From NCBI GenBank assembly GCA_946478635.1, contig CAMLCX010000039.1:1-17392 (forward strand): 17,392 nucleotides of DNA. Direction: 5' to 3'. Source of the DNA: an uncultured Pseudomonadota bacterium. GTDB taxonomy: Bacteria > Desulfobacterota_B > Binatia > UBA9968. Below are positions 13,631-17,392 of this stretch, in pieces (within the stretch, counting starts at the first letter, position 1; each line of letters starts with the position of its first letter). Both the position numbers and the translations under genes were made by a program. The notes under the pieces are model-generated. The model worked only from the letters and a program-made list of their open reading frames with translations. It was not told the origin of the DNA and did no database searches.

Positions 13631-14644
13631 CTATTCTTTTATTCCCTCTTCCCGATAATAGCCAAGGGCGTCAAGCGCGGGCTTGTTGCTCAGGACGAAC
13701 AAAATCGCCGGCTCGGCAAAGCGGTCCTCGTGATAATGAAACCGCCAAAGTGGCACCGACAAGGTATCGCCCGCCTGCCACTCGTAACGCACATCGTCGA
13801 TCACCGTCACGCCTGCGCCGCGAAACACATAATATACGGTGGAGCTGGTGTGACGATGCGAGCGCGTCTTTTCACCGGGCCGGAGCATTTGGATGGCGCA
13901 GGACAAGGTCGGGAGCGTGGGCCCGCCGGTGAGCGGATTGACGTACTCGAGGAAAATCGCGTCGAAAGGATCACCTGGTTTTTCACCCAAAGTTTTTAAC
14001 GCCTTTTCTGTTTCCAGCCAGGCGTAACGATAGCCGGGAGGATGGATGGAGTGCGATTGCACCCGGGTGGGACGGATGGACCTCAGCTCGGCGCGGGTCG
14101 TGCCTTCGGGTTTGGAAATGACCTGCTTACCCGTTTCATGGGGCTCATGAAAACCGACTTCAAGAAATCGCATCAAGGGAGAATCCAACGCATCGATCCA
14201 CAGCACGGGTTCATTGGAATGATTCACATGCTCATGCCAGGTCCAGTGCGGATTGGTGAGAAAGTCGCCCTCCTCCATGGCGAACGACTCGCCTTCCACG
14301 ACGCACCGAGCCCCTCTTCCTTTAATCACGAAGCGGACGCCCGCTTGGGTGTGACGGTGCGCCAGCGCATGCTCTCCGGGCTGAAGCATTTGCAGGTTGA
14401 ATTGAAAGGAAGGGGCGGTGGTTCCCTTGCCGGGACTGCATAGCCGGATCACTCTCCTCGACACCATTTCCAGACCGATGACCTCGCCCGCCTGGATGAT
14501 TGCGTCATTGATATCCTGCCGTTTCCACAAGCACGGTTCGTAGGTGGCGGCCGGCTCGCGGTACGATTCACCCTCCGCCGTTTCCCAGTAGCCCGCCAGG
14601 TTTTTCTGCTTAAGTTCCGCATTGAACTGTTTGAGATCCTTCAT
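13631..14644 (-). CDS. bicupin ring-cleavage dioxygenase, gentisate 1,2-dioxygenase-like
   Basis: The protein is 337 residues with two cupin domains and the overall layout of gentisate 1,2-dioxygenase, 1-hydroxy-2-naphthoate dioxygenase and salicylate 1,2-dioxygenase. The N-terminal cupin carries the expected Fe(II) ligands: His96 and His98 in 'EHALAHRHTQAGVRFVIKG' (91-109) and His137 in 'NPHWTWHEH' (131-139). The C-terminal cupin has a second intact 'HRH' (263-265) and 'FHYH' (302-305), so it might also bind metal. The expected reaction is O2-dependent opening of a hydroxylated aromatic acid ring, in the cytoplasm. GAGG lies about 8 nt before the ATG at 14644. It is the first gene of the minus-strand operon, so its upstream DNA should hold the operon promoter. 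Exact substrate open; gentisate is only the default guess. Confidence 0.9.
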   Translation of the reverse strand: MKDLKQFNAELKQKNLAGYWETAEGESYREPAATYEPCLWKRQDINDAIIQAGEVIGLEMVSRRVIRLCSPGKGTTAPSFQFNLQMLQPGEHALAHRHTQAGVRFVIKGRGARCVVEGESFAMEEGDFLTNPHWTWHEHVNHSNEPVLWIDALDSPLMRFLEVGFHEPHETGKQVISKPEGTTRAELRSIRPTRVQSHSIHPPGYRYAWLETEKALKTLGEKPGDPFDAIFLEYVNPLTGGPTLPTLSCAIQMLRPGEKTRSHRHTSSTVYYVFRGAGVTVIDDVRYEWQAGDTLSVPLWRFHYHEDRFAEPAILFVLSNKPALDALGYYREEGIKE

Positions 14645-14654
14645 GGTATCAGCC

Positions 14655-14668
14655 TCGCCGCACGGCGA
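14655..14668. repeat. small hairpin next to the bicupin ribosome site
   Basis: TCGCC-GCAC-GGCGA is a perfect 5-bp stem with a 4-nt loop, 11 nt before the bicupin ATG and touching its GAGG. In mRNA it could partly mask the ribosome site. It is short and may be incidental. Confidence 0.25.
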
Positions 14669-14678
14669 TGTAAAAGGG

Positions 14679-14798
14679 TCAACGCGACGGCAATCCTTTC
14701 AGCGCCTCCGACAAGAAACTTTGATCGATATACTTTTCTGGCACACTGGCGGGTTTCGGAGGATTGGTCTCGTTGTAGATCGCGATGGTAGTCGTCAT
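14679..14798 (-). pseudogene. remnant resembling the C-terminus of a NitT/TauT-type binding protein
   Basis: A 39-codon minus-strand frame reads '...YNETNPPKPASVPEKYID' then 'QSFLSEALKGLPSR' and stops at 14679. The motif 'YIDQSFLSEALKGL' closely resembles the C-terminal end of SBP3 ('IVDDSFLREAQREL'), the last helix of these binding proteins. No upstream binding-protein sequence precedes it: the in-frame DNA further 5' soon runs into the end of the secreted-protein gene in a different frame. It is best read as the 3' stump of a fourth binding-protein gene cut off by rearrangement. It is too short to be certain. Confidence 0.45.
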
Positions 14799-14854
14799 CC
14801 CTCCACTGCAACCGCAGCAAAGCTCGATTGGGATTTGATTCGACCAGGAATAAA

Positions 14855-16990
14855 TTAAAGCGTCACATCAGTGACGACCGCAGCGCCCAGAGAACCGTCG
14901 GGATTTTTCCCGCCACAACCTTTGTCCTTGATCCCCTTCGAGGGCGGCAACGAGTCGACCCCGCCTTCGAGTGCCTGCCGGGGACAGACATCGTCTTCAT
15001 CGTGAATGTCCGCCGACCCGTCCAAAACCTCGCGATGCACCGCCGCCGAGAAACTGTAATCGCCGCGCGTGGAGTCGTTCGCGTTAGCCGCAAGCGCTCC
15101 GGCGCACTGCAATGTCACCAGATAGGCGACGTTCAGGGTCTTCTTGGGCGCGATAATTTTGCTGCCGCCGCTGCCGAACAAACCTGCGTTTCTTCCGGCG
15201 TCGAGGGCGACAACCGGCGCCTGGCACTGCTCCGAGTCGTTGTCCGTCGTGGTCACGGTCAATCGAACCAGTCCGGTGCTCACGCCGTTTCCCAGGTTCG
15301 CCTGCGTGATGGTCTCGCTGTGATCACTGCGGCTTTGAATGGTTACCGTGACTGCCGCGGTCACCGCGCCCGTGCCTTTGACCGTCCCCGGAGCGACAAG
15401 GTTGGTGATCGCGAGATCATGAACACCGATCGCAAAACAGGCGATCCAGGTCCCCCAGTTGTCGGACTTTTTGGAAGTAGCGTACTCATTGGCCGCGCAG
15501 AACATGTTGGAGAAATTCGGATCTATTGAAATGCCGCTGTAATCGCCGGCTCGGCAATCATCGACAAAAACCGAGCCGATGGCACAGTCGAAAGCCTTAT
15601 AGGTTCGTTGACCCCCTCTGGCAAGAAGCGGCGTGCGCATTTGTCCCGGCGCGTCTGCCGAATTTTGCCCGGTCACGTACATCGACATGAACTGCGCGCT
15701 CGAAGACTGCATGAAAGTCATCCCGACATCGCCGTTGGGCGCGATTTCGATGGACGGATAATAGGTGTGAATCCCGACGCCGGGATTGAGCGTTCCCTGC
15801 TGGGTCAAAGTGGGCGAGCCGCCGGAGGTGCGGAATTCATACCAGCGGACATGAGACTGCGTCGTCGCCGCAAGCCCGATGTTGTGAGTCGCGAGCAAAC
15901 GGCCGTCGCGCCAGACCACGCTGATAATGCTTGAGTCGTTGGTGTCGATTCGCCCGAACGCGCCGCTTCCCGGTTGCTCGGCATTGGGCGGAAACTCGTA
16001 AGCGTCGACGGTCACATCGGTTTCCGAGAAGCCCGGCGAATCCAAGACGTCGGTCATCTTGACGATGCGGATGTCCGAGCCAAGTGCGTCGCCCGATTCC
16101 ACGACAAACCACATGGGGTCACCGCTACTCGCTTCATGCATAAATGCGGGCGTCAGTGTGAAATCGACAGGGTCGCGCTCGACCTGCGAAGTCGACAAGG
16201 TCGAACTATTTCCATCCAGCGCGGTGCTTTTGTCGATGATGATGACTTTCACATGATCGAACTCCTGGCTGTCGGCGCCGAACATGTTGACAGTGATGAC
16301 GTGAATATCAGCGTTCCATCCAAGTTTCGGAAAATCGGGCAGCACGGTTTCATCCAACACCGCGCCATTGTCGGTTATATCGATGCGGTGCATTTCGCTG
16401 AAACCGTCGAGAGGATTAGAAGTATTGGAAACCGCATAGAGCAGAAAACCCGTTTTAGCAACATCGTTGTCATCAACCATCGTGACGACGAACCTTTCCG
16501 CGATATCGTCATAGGTGATCACCGGGTCGAAGCCGAAACTCACGGGACCCGTGGGCGCAAAGAACAGGTAGAGGTCTTGAAGGAAAACTCGTTTGCCGGT
16601 AACCCGGCTGTAATACGCGATGGTGGTGTTGGTGACTTCCACGATATGCGTGGGACCCGTCGCGACTTGAGTGTCGGGTGGCACCGAGCCGAAGCTGTTC
16701 GGAAAGCCGATTCCATCAAAGCCTTTGACGATACGCAGAGTATCGGTCGCCGGCGATTTCGCAGATTGAATGCCGGATGGTGCCGGCTGCGCGCGCGCCA
16801 CGCCGCTGTCGCGCTCGCGGGAAAGTTTTCCCTCGCGCTGCAATCTTGGATGCAAGCCCCGCGGAGCGATCATTTTCCTGTCCGAATCCTCGGCTTGTGC
16901 AAGCGTGGTAAATGCGAGACTGAAAAGCAGACTAAGACCAACAAACATCGAAACAAAGAATCGCGGGTGGAAATTAGTTATTTGCGGCAC
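14855..16990 (-). CDS. large secreted protein with beta-propeller-like and Ig-like regions, function unknown
   Basis: The protein is 711 residues from a GTG at 16990, chosen because AAGGAGGG lies 7 nt upstream and because it yields a Sec signal peptide ('FFVSMFVGLSLLFSLAFTTL' followed by AQA, cleavage near residue 33). A Pro/Arg-rich linker precedes a long beta-rich region beginning 'FDGIGFPNSFGSVPPDTQVA' with 'GPTHIVEVTNTTIAYYSR', a pattern seen in bacterial secreted proteins related to sialidase/BNR-type propellers, but no catalytic Asp-box set was identified. The last 200 residues ('HDLAITNLVAPGTVKGTGAV' onward) look like a CARDB/DUF11-type Ig sandwich, with paired Cys and a final 'CGGKNPDGS' stretch. 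It has no metal or catalytic motif and is probably unconnected with the neighbouring operon. Released, periplasmic or surface-attached location is likely. Confidence 0.88.
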   Translation of the reverse strand: MPQITNFHPRFFVSMFVGLSLLFSLAFTTLAQAEDSDRKMIAPRGLHPRLQREGKLSRERDSGVARAQPAPSGIQSAKSPATDTLRIVKGFDGIGFPNSFGSVPPDTQVATGPTHIVEVTNTTIAYYSRVTGKRVFLQDLYLFFAPTGPVSFGFDPVITYDDIAERFVVTMVDDNDVAKTGFLLYAVSNTSNPLDGFSEMHRIDITDNGAVLDETVLPDFPKLGWNADIHVITVNMFGADSQEFDHVKVIIIDKSTALDGNSSTLSTSQVERDPVDFTLTPAFMHEASSGDPMWFVVESGDALGSDIRIVKMTDVLDSPGFSETDVTVDAYEFPPNAEQPGSGAFGRIDTNDSSIISVVWRDGRLLATHNIGLAATTQSHVRWYEFRTSGGSPTLTQQGTLNPGVGIHTYYPSIEIAPNGDVGMTFMQSSSAQFMSMYVTGQNSADAPGQMRTPLLARGGQRTYKAFDCAIGSVFVDDCRAGDYSGISIDPNFSNMFCAANEYATSKKSDNWGTWIACFAIGVHDLAITNLVAPGTVKGTGAVTAAVTVTIQSRSDHSETITQANLGNGVSTGLVRLTVTTTDNDSEQCQAPVVALDAGRNAGLFGSGGSKIIAPKKTLNVAYLVTLQCAGALAANANDSTRGDYSFSAAVHREVLDGSADIHDEDDVCPRQALEGGVDSLPPSKGIKDKGCGGKNPDGSLGAAVVTDVTL

Positions 16991-16997
16991 CGATTTG

Positions 16998-17005
16998 CCC
17001 TCCTT
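16998..17005 (-). promoter_or_regulatory. near-perfect Shine-Dalgarno for a GTG start
   Basis: AAGGAGGG lies 7 nt before the GTG at 16990. It decides the start of the secreted protein, whose frame is open 117 nt further upstream without a comparable site. Confidence 0.7.
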
Positions 17006-17160
17006 GGCGGCCTTACATAGTATGCACCAAGATATCTCATAGCCGACTGAAATCCCAGGAAAATTCGGTGTCGTACCATGAAACTTGATGCAGGGGCGCG
17101 GAAGCAACGATACAGTTGATCGATATCGTCGGACTTGTCCGTGTCCGTAAATTCTTTAAA

Positions 17161-17230
17161 CCGTCAAGGCACGAGGCCGTTCGTGGTGACGCGGCTTGTC
17201 CAGAGCGAAGTCGATGGACACCATGAACGG
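17161..17230 (-). repeat. dispersed intergenic palindromic repeat, copy 2
   Basis: This aligns with 5851-5921 in the same orientation (shared TCACCACGAACGG block and 'GTGCCTTRACSGTT' end). CCGTTC near 17177 can pair with GAACGG at 17225-17230. It begins 12 nt after the stop of the edge gene, just as copy 1 follows the SBP2 stop, so both could fold at mRNA 3' ends. The 9-bp flanking inverted repeats of copy 1 are absent here. Confidence 0.65.
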
Positions 17231-17242
17231 CACTTTGTCTCG

Positions 17243-17392
17243 TCACTTAACGAGCAGGGGAATGAGCTTGGAAGCGTCGTCGAAGGTTTCCAAGCGGTCC
17301 ACCGCTTCGATCAATTTTTCGATGCGCTCTTCGGTTAATACCGCGCGGGCCATCTTGCGAAACTTCGTTCGCAGCACCTCGCGGCTCACCAT
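17243..17392 (-). CDS. C-terminal part of an unrecognised protein, cut by the window edge
   Basis: A minus-strand frame runs from the last base of the window to a TGA at 17243-17245, giving 49 visible residues: 'MVSREVLRTKFRKMARAVL' at the edge, then 'TEERIEKLIEAVDRLETFDD' and 'ASKLIPLLVK'. An ATG lies exactly at the edge and may be the start or an internal Met. The segment is helical and charged, with heptad-like Leu/Ile spacing ('RIEKLIEAVDRLETF'), suggesting a short coiled coil or helical hairpin. No family is recognised. The dispersed repeat follows directly downstream. Confidence 0.45.
   Translation of the reverse strand: MVSREVLRTKFRKMARAVLTEERIEKLIEAVDRLETFDDASKLIPLLVK

Noticed and set aside
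13022..13999. 325-codon plus-strand open frame across the HDO-like and bicupin genes
   Set aside because: It spans two convincing minus-strand genes and their intergenic gap and has no domain; it is a shadow frame.
15974..17020. 348-codon plus-strand open frame opposite the secreted protein
   Set aside because: It is antisense to a gene with a strong ribosome site and signal peptide, and has a His/Arg/Asp-rich non-protein-like composition.

Overview
The window is bacterial, GC-rich and densely coded, mostly on the minus strand. Several features suggest an uncultivated soil- or sediment-type bacterium of the Binatia/Deltaproteobacteria/Rokubacteria/NC10 kind: solitary NitT/TauT-type (NMT1/THI5-like) binding proteins without permeases, a Tat-exported amidohydrolase, stand-alone receiver domains, and short palindromic intergenic repeats whose chance translations read 'SGQAASPRT' and 'VHPEFIEG'. 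This taxonomic guess comes from gene style only. No rRNA or other phylogenetic marker is present.

Left part (1-4200): an atypical receiver-domain protein (minus), a small Cys-rich lipoprotein-like gene (minus), a periplasmic binding protein SBP1 (plus) behind a TTGACA promoter-like sequence overlapped by a perfect 7-bp inverted repeat, an ornithine cyclodeaminase/mu-crystallin family enzyme OCD1 (minus, convergent with SBP1), and a canonical CheY/DivK-like single receiver (plus).

Centre (4209-14644): a Tat-signal amidohydrolase, then a compact minus-strand cluster. In transcription order it reads: gentisate-1,2-dioxygenase-like bicupin; heme-oxygenase-fold protein with an apparent di-iron ligand set (HDO-like); binding protein SBP3; molybdenum hydroxylase large (Moco), medium (FAD) and small (2x[2Fe-2S]) subunits; a second OCD-family enzyme OCD2; binding protein SBP2. 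Spacings are about 20-50 nt or short overlaps, so this looks like one operon. The gene set suggests uptake or sensing of a small, probably aromatic or N-heteroaromatic compound, hydroxylation by the Mo enzyme, O2-dependent ring cleavage by the bicupin, and side steps by the HDO, OCD and amidohydrolase enzymes. The substrate cannot be read from the sequence. The Mo large subunit carries Gln where the family's catalytic Glu is expected and Asn where a Moco-contacting Gln is expected, which makes its chemistry the main open question.

Right part (14645-17392): a 39-codon remnant resembling the C-terminus of yet another binding protein, a 711-residue secreted protein with an excellent Shine-Dalgarno before a GTG start, a second copy of the dispersed repeat, and the C-terminal end of an unrecognised gene at the window edge. 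No tRNA, rRNA, CRISPR array, insertion sequence or transposase was seen.
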